Shown: positions 32,256 to 41,140, counted from the stretch's first letter. The stretch is DNA of 64,000 nt from Bradyrhizobium retamae (GCF_001440415.1 NZ_LLYA01000024.1:124001-188000); one strand, 5' to 3'. Notes: generated from the sequence alone by a model not told the origin. Made by a program: numbers and translations.

Positions 32256-33233
32256 ATGAGATTTCAGGATTACGAGAGCCGGAACGTCGCCCTGTATCGG
32301 GAGTTCAGTCGCACGGTCCGCGACATCCTGGAAAAGGCGATCGCGGCGGCCGGTCTACCACGTCCACAGTCCATGCAATGCCGCGCGAAAGACCCGAAAA
32401 AGCTGAAAGCGCGGCTTCAAGAACAAGGCGCGCTGGAATCAGACAGCATTGAAGCCCTGCGTCGTGACCTCGCGGGGACGCGCATCATTTTCTACACCAA
32501 TACCGATGTTGATCGGTTCAGGGGCTCGCGGCTCATCTCCGATAACTTTGAAGTTGAAGAGGATGGGATCAAAATTCACCACCCAATGAAGGAGAACGAT
32601 GAACGGCAGTATCGCGGCATCCATTACACGGTTCGCCTCAAGGATGATCGCACCAATTTGCCTGAGTACGCGAAATTCAAAGGCCTTCGCTGTGAAATAC
32701 AGGTTCAAACCATTTTGAATCATGCATGGTCTGAAACATCACATGACATTCTCTACAAAACCGAGGCCAGGGAGGGATTCGGCGGAAGAGCCATGGAAGC
32801 GATTGAGAGCAGGTTCAATCGCATCATGAATAAGTATCTGCTTCCAGCCGGGTATGAGTTTCAACGCGTTCAGCACGACTACGAACGCCTGCAGCAAGGC
32901 AAGGAATTGTTTGATCGAGACCTACTCACAAGGCTAGGTCTCGCCGCAGACAACAACGAACGCTGCGATATTTTAGCTTCACTGAAACAAGACGTGCTAC
33001 CGAATTACGATGACGTAATTGCAATCTATGGCGATGTTCTTTCCGCCATGGTGGCTGCCGCGAAAGCAGCACGGGAAACGCCGGTAAAACCGATCGTCAC
33101 TCCATTCGATAAATTCCCAGGAAAGACCGCAGCAGAAGTAACGATGCTAGTTGTGGAGACAATTGAGGTGTTCCGGTATGCCGATATAGCGGCTAGCTTT
33201 AGCGCACTTCGCGAGTTGTACCGCCATGGATGA
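32256..33233 (+). CDS. RelA/SpoT-domain nucleotide pyrophosphokinase (alarmone-synthetase-like)
   Basis: 325 residues. Residues about 40-170 form a RelA/SpoT synthetase domain: CRAKDPKKLKARL (ATP-phosphate binding, R43 and K45), RRDLAGTRIIFY (69-80, metal-binding D71), QYRGIHYTVRL (118-128, G-loop with Y119 and H123, but Gly121 where long RSHs have Ser) and EIQVQTILNHAWSETSHDIL (147-166, catalytic E147). It lacks the HD hydrolase and the TGS/ACT regulatory domains of long Rel enzymes; a helical 150-residue C-terminus is unrecognised. It should transfer pyrophosphate from ATP to a nucleotide or, as some toxSAS enzymes do, to tRNA. The ATG follows GAGAGG. First gene of an overlapping three-gene operon of low G+C. 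Confidence 0.85.
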   Translation: MRFQDYESRNVALYREFSRTVRDILEKAIAAAGLPRPQSMQCRAKDPKKLKARLQEQGALESDSIEALRRDLAGTRIIFYTNTDVDRFRGSRLISDNFEVEEDGIKIHHPMKENDERQYRGIHYTVRLKDDRTNLPEYAKFKGLRCEIQVQTILNHAWSETSHDILYKTEAREGFGGRAMEAIESRFNRIMNKYLLPAGYEFQRVQHDYERLQQGKELFDRDLLTRLGLAADNNERCDILASLKQDVLPNYDDVIAIYGDVLSAMVAAAKAARETPVKPIVTPFDKFPGKTAAEVTMLVVETIEVFRYADIAASFSALRELYRHG

Positions 33234-35271
33234 CGAGCGCGTTCAAAAAAAGATCTTGGAAACCGTTGCATCGCTGGCCCGCTACGAAATCGATGTATGG
33301 ACGCAGGTCGGCCCTGGCGTTCAAGTTATGCTCGTTGACGCAATAAGCGCACTTCCGCCGGAAGACCGCGTCCAGGATCGTGACCTAGTAATTGCCGTGT
33401 GCGAAGCCGTCCTTTCCCCCGAAATGGAAGGAGCCGTTTGGAATGCCAATTCGGTTACGTTACGGGCGGGAAGGATTCCGATCAATGCTGAGATCATCAA
33501 GATTCGCGAAAAGGCAATCTCGATCCTCTTCGAACTATTCAAAGCCGCAATAGCCGACGGCGAGCGGCGCGAAATACTCAGTACGTTACGCCGGGCGGGT
33601 CACACTGGCAGCCGTACCGAGGCAACCGATGATTGGTTGAATCTAACTCTCAAGAACGCAACTGAGGTCGTTGAGTTTCTCTTGGGTGCGGCCGGACCTC
33701 TCTCCTACGAACTTATGCAAACGCTCGAACATGTGTACTGGTACAAATACCGACGCGCCCGGGACGTTTCCCGGTCCAAGGCAAGGGTGAATTGCCAGGA
33801 AGCTTCGACGCGACTTATGACCGCTATCGAAAAGCTCCGTGACAAGTTTAACGAAGATCAGACGTTCGCAAAATTTAAGGTGTTGGTCGGCTTCGAGTCA
33901 ATCTTTCCGTATCAATGGAAGGAGCGCGATGAAAATAGGGCTGACAATTATGAGACCCAGAAAGAATATCGGGCCGCGGAAGCGGCCAAGTATATCGAAG
34001 CGATTGGGGAGCAGAACGAGGCCGAATGGCTCGCGCTTATCGAGCGCATTGCGTCCGTGGAATCGAACGATATGGCGACGTTTCCGCCGTTTGCTCAATT
34101 TCTCACGCAGCTAGCGCGTTCTAAACCGCAAACCGCAGCCCGTTTGCTGGGACTGGCGTCGGACAAGGTAGCTGGATTTCTTGCTGCCATCCTTGCCGGC
34201 TTGCATGAGAGTGGCGAGGACAAGATTTATCAGAATGAAGTCGAACGAGTGCTTCAGCGTGGCAAATACTTGGCGGCATTAGCGCGTCATTTGCGCCTCT
34301 CGAAATCGCCCAATGTTGAGCTTGCCAAGCGCACGCTACAGCGATCGATGGAAGTTCAGCAGGACGTCGCAGTGGCGGAATGTCTCATAACGGCAATGGA
34401 AGCAAAACCCGAAGATGTGCCGTCCAAAGAAGCGTTCTTTGAACCGGCGATTGAATATCTAAATCGTAAACATGAATACTGGTGGACGCGAGCAGCTTGG
34501 TTGCCTGACCAAGCTTCGTCGTTCTTTGCATCGCTATTGGAGCGTCAAGCAAGGCTCCTGATGCCAGCAATGATTCAGGTCCCCAAAGTTGACTACTATG
34601 TAGAGCAAATTCTGATTCAAATAGCGAAGTGTTATCCAGCACTCGTATGGGATTGTTTCGCTTCGCGACTTGGGATGAATAAGGAGGATTCTCCAGACCG
34701 CTATGAAGCCATCCCCTATGAATTTCATGGACTTCAAAATGAGCTTTCTAAAGACCCCAAGCTCGCAATTGAATTTGGTCGAAGGATATTTAATGAAATT
34801 CCGCGACTATTCCGCTTTCGCGGCGGCCGTCTATTGAGCATCGCGTTTCCATCCTGCCCACCTAACTTCGCCGAAGAGCTAGCCAAGCTTGCCGACGAAG
34901 GAACGAAAGAAGATGTAGAGTTCATTCTCGCCGTTATGGAAAATTATCACGGTGAAGAGACAACACAGGAGGTATTGAAGCGGATCATCAAGAGGTTCCC
35001 GAAAGACGAAAGCATACGAACGAGCGTCATCATCAGCCTGGAGAGCACCGGCATTGTGAGGGGCGAGTTTGGCTTTGCCGACGCGCTACGTGACAAGCTT
35101 GAAATCGCTCGCGGCTGGCAGACTGATCCTAGGCCGGAAGTCCGAGCATTCGCTGACGCGCATATCCATAGTCTTCAACTCCGCATCGCGGATGAGCAAC
35201 AACGCGCCGAAGAGCGAAAAGCCCTTCGTGAGCTGCAATACGAGCAAACGGACGAACTAAAGGACGAATGA
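33226..35271 (+). CDS. Large helical-repeat-like protein of unknown function (681 aa)
   Basis: I do not recognise this protein. It is soluble, with no signal peptide or membrane segment, and reads as a chain of amphipathic helices consistent with a HEAT/ARM-type solenoid. Examples are AAILAGLHESGEDKIYQNEV and AVAECLITAMEAKPEDVPSK; it ends in a charged coiled-coil-like tail (about 645-681). Aromatic clusters such as VYWYKYRRARD stand out. It begins 8 bases before the end of the RelA-domain gene and ends with a 4-base ATGA overlap into the next, so translation is tightly coupled. A sensor, scaffold or antitoxin role is possible but unproven. Two 60-base stretches I counted here (34441-34500 and 34741-34800) have 47% and 37% G+C, far below the neighbours. 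Confidence 0.8.
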   Translation: MDDERVQKKILETVASLARYEIDVWTQVGPGVQVMLVDAISALPPEDRVQDRDLVIAVCEAVLSPEMEGAVWNANSVTLRAGRIPINAEIIKIREKAISILFELFKAAIADGERREILSTLRRAGHTGSRTEATDDWLNLTLKNATEVVEFLLGAAGPLSYELMQTLEHVYWYKYRRARDVSRSKARVNCQEASTRLMTAIEKLRDKFNEDQTFAKFKVLVGFESIFPYQWKERDENRADNYETQKEYRAAEAAKYIEAIGEQNEAEWLALIERIASVESNDMATFPPFAQFLTQLARSKPQTAARLLGLASDKVAGFLAAILAGLHESGEDKIYQNEVERVLQRGKYLAALARHLRLSKSPNVELAKRTLQRSMEVQQDVAVAECLITAMEAKPEDVPSKEAFFEPAIEYLNRKHEYWWTRAAWLPDQASSFFASLLERQARLLMPAMIQVPKVDYYVEQILIQIAKCYPALVWDCFASRLGMNKEDSPDRYEAIPYEFHGLQNELSKDPKLAIEFGRRIFNEIPRLFRFRGGRLLSIAFPSCPPNFAEELAKLADEGTKEDVEFILAVMENYHGEETTQEVLKRIIKRFPKDESIRTSVIISLESTGIVRGEFGFADALRDKLEIARGWQTDPRPEVRAFADAHIHSLQLRIADEQQRAEERKALRELQYEQTDELKDE

Positions 35272-35837
35272 CGATAGAACGACATTCAACTCCGGTCGAT
35301 TCAAACGGCGCTAACGAGTTGGCGCCGTGGCTTACGGCGTCAAAGTCATACCGAAGCTTACGAACATCGATTAGGAGCGCTCTGGGATTTCCTCAGGAGC
35401 GTCGCCCGCTTCTCATTGCAATCGATGGTTTAGATGGAGCCGGAAAATCATCCTTAGCGGCTTGGCTCGGCTGGCAACTGGAGATGCCCGCTGTCCATCT
35501 AGACCTTTACATCGAGCGCGGCTCAAACCCCTTGCAATTCCGCGCTGGCGATCTTGCAAAGGTGCTAGATGCAAGAGCGAACCTAAACCGTCCTGTCATT
35601 GTGGAAGGCATTCTGATCCTAAAAGTTCTCAGTGAAATCGGCCGCACTCCTGACTTTCTTGTCTTTGTTCATCGCGTTTCGCATGAATCTTCGCTTCGTA
35701 CTCTCACTGAGGAATATCTTCGCGAGTTTAATCCCCGGCAGAAAGCTAACCAGACTATAAAATGGTCGAGCGCCAAGAGAGATCGCGCAATCTTGCGCGC
35801 GCATCAAAATCACTCTCTGCTCCCCAAATCCCAATAG
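35268..35837 (+). CDS. P-loop kinase, uridine-kinase-like
   Basis: 189 residues. Walker A GLDGAGKS is at 54-61, preceded by a beta-strand LLIAID. HLDLYIERGS (77-86) matches the substrate-binding Asp region of uridine kinase/phosphoribulokinase-like enzymes, and RPVIVEGILILKVL (108-121) fits the Walker B-like VxEG of that family. The C-terminus is short and basic (KRDRAILRAHQNHSLLP). It probably phosphorylates a nucleoside, nucleotide or other small molecule. It overlaps the preceding gene by four bases and is the last gene of the operon. Its role beside an alarmone-synthetase-like enzyme is unknown; it might make or remove a substrate, or neutralise the product. Confidence 0.82.
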   Translation: MTIERHSTPVDSNGANELAPWLTASKSYRSLRTSIRSALGFPQERRPLLIAIDGLDGAGKSSLAAWLGWQLEMPAVHLDLYIERGSNPLQFRAGDLAKVLDARANLNRPVIVEGILILKVLSEIGRTPDFLVFVHRVSHESSLRTLTEEYLREFNPRQKANQTIKWSSAKRDRAILRAHQNHSLLPKSQ

Positions 35838-35892
35838 CCATCTCCCCAGCCACCCTCTAAACTTCAGGCTGCATCTATTTGGGGGCGCATCT

Positions 35893-37182
35893 ATGCGCAA
35901 CATCATCATCTGCTGCGACGGCACCGGCAACGAGATTTCCGAGAACATCTCCAACGTGCTCAAGCTCTATCGCTGCCTGCGCAAGACGGAGAAGACCGAG
36001 CCGCGGCAGATGGTGTTCTACGATCCCGGCGTCGGCACGCTGGAGCGGCCGGACCCGTGGCACAAGCTGAAGCAGGACTTCAACGCCATCCTCGGGCTGG
36101 CCACCGGCTATGGGCTCGATGACAACGTGCTCGCGGCCTATTGCTTCCTGGTCCACCATTATCGCGAAGGCGACCAGATCTATCTGTTCGGCTTTTCCCG
36201 CGGCGCCTATACCGTGCGGGTGCTGGCCGGGCTGGTGCACAAGATTGGATTGATCAGGCCCGAGCAGGTCAATCTCGCTGGAAGTGGCCTGATCGCCTAC
36301 AAGCAGTTCTCCTCGGATGAAGCACCGAAGCTGCGCCGCGAGATGAAGCTGCTCAGCGATGCCGGCGACGCGGGAGGACCGCTGCCGCAGACCGCGTTCG
36401 ACAACGCCGCCCAATTCGCGCGCATCACGTCAGCGCGCTGGCCGACGATCCGCTTCGTCGGCGTCTGGGACACGGTCGCCAGCGTGATCGTGCCGCGGGC
36501 CGATCGCTTCTATTGGCCGAGCCTGGAGGAGCTCGCGTTCACCACTGCGAACCCGAGCGTGCAGACGTTCCGGCAGGCGATCTCGATCGACGAGCGACGC
36601 CGCATGTTCCGCCTGAAAAAGTGGGACGATCCGCAGACATTCCGGCACAACCGCTTCAATGACATCAACGCCGAGCCGCAGGATATTCTGCAGGTGTGGT
36701 TCTCAGGCGTCCATGACGATATCGGCGGCGGCTATCCGGAAAAGGAAAGCGCGCTTTCAAAATATCCGCTGCTCTGGATGATCGACGAGGCGACAAAATG
36801 CGGGGTCCGCGTCAACCAGGCCACCGTCAACCAGCTCGCCTGGGGCATCCAGCGCAAGGGCAGCCCGTTCTCCTATGTCGCGCCTGCCGTGCGCGGCGAG
36901 CTGCACGAGTCGCTGCGCGGCGCGTGGTGGCTGCTCGAATATCTGCCGAAGCGTGCGACGTACAAGGAATGGCCGGCGCGCGAGAGCCATTTCGGCTATT
37001 ACATCCCCGACGCCGAGCCGCGGCTGATCCCGGACGGCGCTGTGATCCACGAGTCGGCGCTGCAGCGCATGGACGCGCTGCCGAGCTATCGGCCAGTGAA
37101 CCTGCCGAAGCAGTACGAGAAATTCCCGATGCCGACACCGCCGGCGCATGCGAGCGCGGAGGACGTCGCGGCGGAATCGTAG
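35893..37182 (+). CDS. DUF2235-family alpha/beta hydrolase (Tle1-like)
   Basis: 429 residues, single DUF2235 domain. It begins RNIIICCDGTGNEISENISN, the family hallmark. The nucleophile elbow is GFSRGAY with Ser102. FVGVWDTVASV and SGVHDDIGGGYPEKES hold the probable acid and histidine of the triad. Some relatives (Tle1) are type VI secretion phospholipases, but chromosomal single-domain members are common and their substrates unknown; no T6SS genes are nearby and no export signal is seen. Start supported by GGGGGCG. It lies directly downstream of the RelA-domain operon, but G+C is typical of the host, for example 44 of 60 bases at 36001-36060. Confidence 0.88.
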   Translation: MRNIIICCDGTGNEISENISNVLKLYRCLRKTEKTEPRQMVFYDPGVGTLERPDPWHKLKQDFNAILGLATGYGLDDNVLAAYCFLVHHYREGDQIYLFGFSRGAYTVRVLAGLVHKIGLIRPEQVNLAGSGLIAYKQFSSDEAPKLRREMKLLSDAGDAGGPLPQTAFDNAAQFARITSARWPTIRFVGVWDTVASVIVPRADRFYWPSLEELAFTTANPSVQTFRQAISIDERRRMFRLKKWDDPQTFRHNRFNDINAEPQDILQVWFSGVHDDIGGGYPEKESALSKYPLLWMIDEATKCGVRVNQATVNQLAWGIQRKGSPFSYVAPAVRGELHESLRGAWWLLEYLPKRATYKEWPARESHFGYYIPDAEPRLIPDGAVIHESALQRMDALPSYRPVNLPKQYEKFPMPTPPAHASAEDVAAES

Positions 37183-37408
37183 ACCGCCATTCATGTGCAC
37201 ACCGTCGCCGCACGGGCGGTCGGCTCCCTCCTTGCGGGAGAGGGAGAACGGCACCGCCGCCTCACTCGGCCACTGGCCTGGGACCCCCGCAACCTTACGG
37301 CCGCATTCCTGCCGCCGCGGAACCCAAATGGTTTACGAATCGTTCAACTCTGCTGCCTAATCTCACCTGACTGCTGCCAGAACCGGCCTGAAACGCTCAG
37401 GACGAGCG

Positions 37409-38536
37409 ATGTTGGAACGATCGATCACCGAGGAGGTCGAGGCGGCCATCCAGGCCGGCTCGCCGGAAAGACATCTGGATGCGCTGAGGCAGGTCTCGGA
37501 CCTGTTTCTGCTGTCCGCCGACGGCTATTCCGGCGAGCAGATCGAGCTGTTCGGCGACGTGCTGGAACGGCTGATCCGGACCATCGAGCTGCGGGCGCTG
37601 GCCGACGTCGCCGCGCGCATCGCGCTCGCCGAATTGAGCACGCAGCTCGCGTCCGCGAAGCAGGCGCCGCCTCGCGTGATCCGACGGCTCGCGCACAACG
37701 ACGAGATTACGATCGCGCGTCCGGTGCTGACCGAATCGGCGCGGCTGACGGCCGAGGATCTGGTGGAGTTGGCGCAGACCAAAGGCGAGCAGCATCTGCT
37801 GGCGATCTCCGGGCGCTGGTGGCTGACCGAGATCGTCACCGATGCGCTGCTGAAGCGGCATTATCCCTCGGTCAGCCGGCGGCTCGTGACCAATCCCGGC
37901 GCGCGAATGTCGGCGAGCGGTTTTGCGATCGTGCTGAAGCAGGCGGAGACCGATCCTGATTTGGCGGTCGAGACCGGCATCCGCGTCGACCTGCCGGCCG
38001 AACAGCGCCGGGAATTGCTGCAGAACGCAACGGAAGCCGTGCACACGCGGCTGTTGTCGCGCGCGCCGCCGCATCTGTTCGAGGAAATCCGCAACGCAAT
38101 CGCCGCCGCCTCGACCGGCGCCAGCCGCGAAATGTCGCGCAGGCGCGATTTCGCGGCCGCTCGCCGCTTCGTCGCCGCGCTCGCCAAGCACGGCAAACTG
38201 AACGAGCCGGCGCTCCTGGCATTTGCGAGAGAGCGGAAATACGCCGAGACGGTCGCAGCCCTCGCCGAACTATCAGGCTCGAGCGTCGAGGTGATCCGCC
38301 CGGTGATGCAGAGCCTGCGCGACGACGGCGTGCTGATCCCCTGCCGCGTCGCCGGATTGAACTGGGACACCGTCGCCGCCGTGCTCGAAAGCCGCTTCGC
38401 CGCCGGCTCGATGGGCCGGCACGAGCTCGCGAAAGCGAGGGAGCAGTACGCAAAACTGACGGTTGAAAACGCCCGCCGCCTGCTGCGATTCTGGCAGGTG
38501 CGTCCGGTAGCGCCGGCGCCGAAGCCGCCGCGTTGA
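37409..38536 (+). CDS. DUF2336 domain-containing protein
   Basis: 375 residues, predicted helical, matching alphaproteobacterial DUF2336 proteins: EQIELFGDVLERLIRTIELR, RVIRRLAHNDEITIARPVLT and RLVTNPGARMSASGFAIVLK are characteristic. The central TESARLTAEDLVELAQTKGE and the repeated (S)RRLV pattern point to a HEAT-like solenoid. Some DUF2336 proteins are linked to stress, flagellar or cell-cycle control, but the function is unknown. ATG preceded by AGGACGAGCG. It is separated from DUF2235 by 226 bases and from the luciferase-like gene by a convergent repeat. Confidence 0.88.
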   Translation: MLERSITEEVEAAIQAGSPERHLDALRQVSDLFLLSADGYSGEQIELFGDVLERLIRTIELRALADVAARIALAELSTQLASAKQAPPRVIRRLAHNDEITIARPVLTESARLTAEDLVELAQTKGEQHLLAISGRWWLTEIVTDALLKRHYPSVSRRLVTNPGARMSASGFAIVLKQAETDPDLAVETGIRVDLPAEQRRELLQNATEAVHTRLLSRAPPHLFEEIRNAIAAASTGASREMSRRRDFAAARRFVAALAKHGKLNEPALLAFARERKYAETVAALAELSGSSVEVIRPVMQSLRDDGVLIPCRVAGLNWDTVAAVLESRFAAGSMGRHELAKAREQYAKLTVENARRLLRFWQVRPVAPAPKPPR

Positions 38537-38548
38537 GGGTTTCTTACT

Positions 38549-38615
38549 TCCCTTCTCCCCTTGTGGGAGAAGGTGGATCACTGGCGCGAAGGCACCTTCT
38601 CCCACAAAGGGAGAA
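38549..38615. repeat. Dispersed palindromic repeat (CCCTTCTCCCC type)
   Basis: CTTCCCTTCTCCCCTTGTGG and inverse CACCTTCTCCCACAAAGG lie between the convergent DUF2336 and luciferase-like genes. Confidence 0.8.
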
Positions 38616-38639
38616 AGCGCGATCCTTCGAGAGCGACGT

Positions 38640-39740
38640 TCACGCTGCCTTGATGAGGTCTGCGTCGAGATGCTTCAGCCGCGGCATCACCTCCTGCTTC
38701 AGCAGGCGGAGCGAATTGTGCCACGCTTCCGGCTTGTGCTTGTAGTCGAAGCCGAACACGAGCAGCGTGCCGAAGCCGCCGACCTCGTGGTAGATCCGCT
38801 CGATCTTTTCGGTGACGGTTGCGGGCGATCCGACGATCCAGTTGTTGCGTGCGCAATATTCGACCGTGACGTCGGAGTCGGCGACGTCGGGCGCCGCCTT
38901 GAGGTAGTCCTTGAAGCCGAAATGGCCGAGCAGCGGCAGAAAATACTCGTGCATCATCCGGCCCATCATGTCGCCGACGGAAAGCCGCCACGCCTCCTCG
39001 TCGGTGTCGGCGATGAAGACCTCGCGCACCAGCCGCCAGTCGCTGCGCTTCGGCTTGCGTCCGGTTTTCGCAGCTCCAATCTCGACCGATTCCCAGTGGC
39101 TGCCGACGTAAGCCGGGTTGAGGTTGAGGCTCATCGGGATGTAGCCGCGCTCGCCGGCGAGCTTGAGCGTATCCGAGCCCTTGGAGAGACCGGCAACGCC
39201 GATCGGCGGATGCGGCGCCTGCAACGGCTTGAGGTGCGGCTTGAGGAAGTCGAACATGGTGTCCGGCTTGTTCACGGTCCAGAACTTGCCGGTGTGGGTC
39301 CAGGGTGCGTCCTCGGTCCACATTTTCAGGATGATCTCCAGCGCCTCGCGCGTCATGTCGCGGTTCTGGCCGGACATGCCGTCGACGTTGAACATCGCCC
39401 AGTCGCTCGGCAGGCCCGAAGCGGCGACGCCGAAGTTCAATCGTCCGCCGGAAAGATGATCGAGCATCGCGACGCGGTTCGCGAGTTCAGCTGGGTGGTG
39501 ATAGGGCAAGAGGAAGCCGCCGGGGCCGAGGCGGATATTTTTGGTCTGCAGAAAAGCCTGCGCGAGGATGAGATCGGGCGAGGGATGCGGCTCCCAGGGC
39601 GCGGTGTGGTGCTCGCCGATCCAGGCTTCCTGATAGCCGAGCTCGTCGAGCCAGCGCAGCGTCTGCAGGTCCCAGTCGTGACCCTCTTTCAATCCGCACT
39701 CCGGCGGATGGGATGGCATCGTGAAATATCCGATCTCCAT
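38640..39740 (-). CDS. Luciferase-like (LLM-class) flavin-dependent monooxygenase
   Basis: 366 residues. Bacterial luciferase-type TIM barrel starting MEIGYFTMPSHPPECGLKEG and with LGYQEAWIGEHHTAPWEP, typical of the limonene/alkane-monooxygenase-like LLM subgroup. ASGLPSDWAMFNVDGM and GVAGLSKGSDTLKLAGERGY (flavin phosphate region) follow. It uses reduced FMN and O2 from a separate reductase to oxidise a small organic molecule. The neighbouring Old Yellow Enzyme gene, read in the same direction upstream, is not such a reductase but may act on the same compounds. The ATG follows GCGAGGA. Confidence 0.9.
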   Translation of the reverse strand: MEIGYFTMPSHPPECGLKEGHDWDLQTLRWLDELGYQEAWIGEHHTAPWEPHPSPDLILAQAFLQTKNIRLGPGGFLLPYHHPAELANRVAMLDHLSGGRLNFGVAASGLPSDWAMFNVDGMSGQNRDMTREALEIILKMWTEDAPWTHTGKFWTVNKPDTMFDFLKPHLKPLQAPHPPIGVAGLSKGSDTLKLAGERGYIPMSLNLNPAYVGSHWESVEIGAAKTGRKPKRSDWRLVREVFIADTDEEAWRLSVGDMMGRMMHEYFLPLLGHFGFKDYLKAAPDVADSDVTVEYCARNNWIVGSPATVTEKIERIYHEVGGFGTLLVFGFDYKHKPEAWHNSLRLLKQEVMPRLKHLDADLIKAA

Positions 39741-39872
39741 GGGGTGTCCTCGCTGTATGTCGTTATTGAAAACGCGTCTATCGCGCGCACGCGAAAGCAT
39801 AGCACGCCGGACGTATGGCCGAGATATGACGAAACGGATGGGCAGGAGTTCGCGCGGCGGGTTGATGCGCAC

Positions 39873-39905
39873 TTCCCTTCTCCCCTTGTGGGAGAAGGAA
39901 GAAGA
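39873..39905. repeat. Dispersed palindromic repeat (CCCTTCTCCCC type)
   Basis: TTCCCTTCTCCCCTTGTGGG followed by AGAAGGAAGAAG, immediately downstream of the Old Yellow Enzyme gene. Confidence 0.8.
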
Positions 39906-39907
39906 GG

Positions 39908-41020
39908 CTACCGCGTCCCGAACGTCGTCGCGCCGAACAGCGCCTTCTGGGTCGAAGGCTGCGAGCGCCAGTATTGCGGCGGGGCGAACACCTCGCCGCC
40001 GAGTTCGGCCGCGGCGTGCCAGCCCCAGCGCGGGTCGTAGAGCATGGCGCGGGCGAGCGCGACCATGTCGGCCTTGCCGGAGGCCACGATCTCCTCGGCC
40101 TGCTTCGGCTCGGTGATCAGGCCGACGGCAATCGTGGTCAGCCCGGTCGCCTCGCGGATCGCTTGCGCGAACGGCACCTGGTAACCGGGGCCGAGCGGAA
40201 TTTTTTGCAGCGGCGACACGCCGCCCGAGGACGCGTCGATCCAGTCGACGCCGTGCTTTTTCAGCTCCTGCGCGAACTCGATGGTCTGCGCCAGATCCCA
40301 GCCGCCCTCGACCCAGTCGGTGCAGGAGACGCGCAATCCCACCGGCTTGTCGTGCGGAAACGCCGCGCGCACCGCGTCGAACACTTCGAGCGGAAAGCGC
40401 ATGCGATTCTGCAGCGAGCCGCCATATTGATCGGTGCGCCGGTTGGCGATCGGCGACAGGAACTGGTGCAGGAGATAGCCGTGCGCCGAGTGCACCTCGA
40501 TCGCGTCGATGCCGAGGCGCTCGGCGCGCTTCGTAGTCGCCACGAACGCATCGCGCACGCGCGCAAGGCCCACGGCATCGAAGGCAACGGGCGGCGGCTC
40601 GCTCTCCTTGTGCGGGATGGCCGACGGCCCCTCCGCCCGCCAGCCGCCTTCGGCCACCGGGATCAACTGCCCGCCATCCCACGGCGTGTGGCTCGACGCC
40701 TTGCGGCCGGCATGCGCGAGTTGCATCATCACCGCGGCCTTCGAACGCTTGCGCACGGACGCCAGGATCGGCCTCAGCGCGGCTTCGGTGGCGTCGTTGT
40801 AGAGGCCGAGGCAGCCCGGCGTGATCCGGCCCGTCGGCTCCACCGCGGTCGCCTCAATACAGAAGACGCCCGCCCCCGACAGCGCCAGCGAATTGATATG
40901 GGTGAAGTGCCAGTCATTGGCCTCGCCGTCCACGGCCGAGTACTGGCACATCGGCGCCACCATGATGCGGTTGGCGAGGTTAAGGCCGCGCAGCTTGATC
41001 GGGGTAAACAAAGCGCTCAT
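39908..41020 (-). CDS. Old Yellow Enzyme family NADH:flavin oxidoreductase (YqjM-type)
   Basis: 370 residues, YqjM/XenA-like length. It begins ALFTPIKLRGLNLANRIMVA with APMCQYSA, where the Cys is the redox-sensing residue of the YqjM group. QLAHAGRKASSHTPWDGG, then EVHSAHGYLLHQFLSP (the HxxH type FMN/substrate site), and VALARAMLYDPRWGWHAA at the end complete the barrel. It reduces activated C=C bonds of enones or nitro-compounds at the expense of NAD(P)H. The start used is the ATG before SALFTP; the longer frame has no ribosome-binding site. Confidence 0.93.
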   Translation of the reverse strand: MSALFTPIKLRGLNLANRIMVAPMCQYSAVDGEANDWHFTHINSLALSGAGVFCIEATAVEPTGRITPGCLGLYNDATEAALRPILASVRKRSKAAVMMQLAHAGRKASSHTPWDGGQLIPVAEGGWRAEGPSAIPHKESEPPPVAFDAVGLARVRDAFVATTKRAERLGIDAIEVHSAHGYLLHQFLSPIANRRTDQYGGSLQNRMRFPLEVFDAVRAAFPHDKPVGLRVSCTDWVEGGWDLAQTIEFAQELKKHGVDWIDASSGGVSPLQKIPLGPGYQVPFAQAIREATGLTTIAVGLITEPKQAEEIVASGKADMVALARAMLYDPRWGWHAAAELGGEVFAPPQYWRSQPSTQKALFGATTFGTR

Positions 41021-41140
41021 GGGCGATAAGGATCCGGACCGGAGGAAAGTAAGCCCTATTTGTGTAACGAGGCCGCGCCCGCCGCTCAACCCGCGCCTGG
41101 CTCAACCCTGCCGGGCGAATATACGGGGAGAAGGAACGCG

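Noticed and set aside
37195..37959. A 254-codon + frame overlapping the start of the DUF2336 gene
   Set aside because: Out of frame with the DUF2336 protein, Arg-rich and motif-free; a shadow frame.
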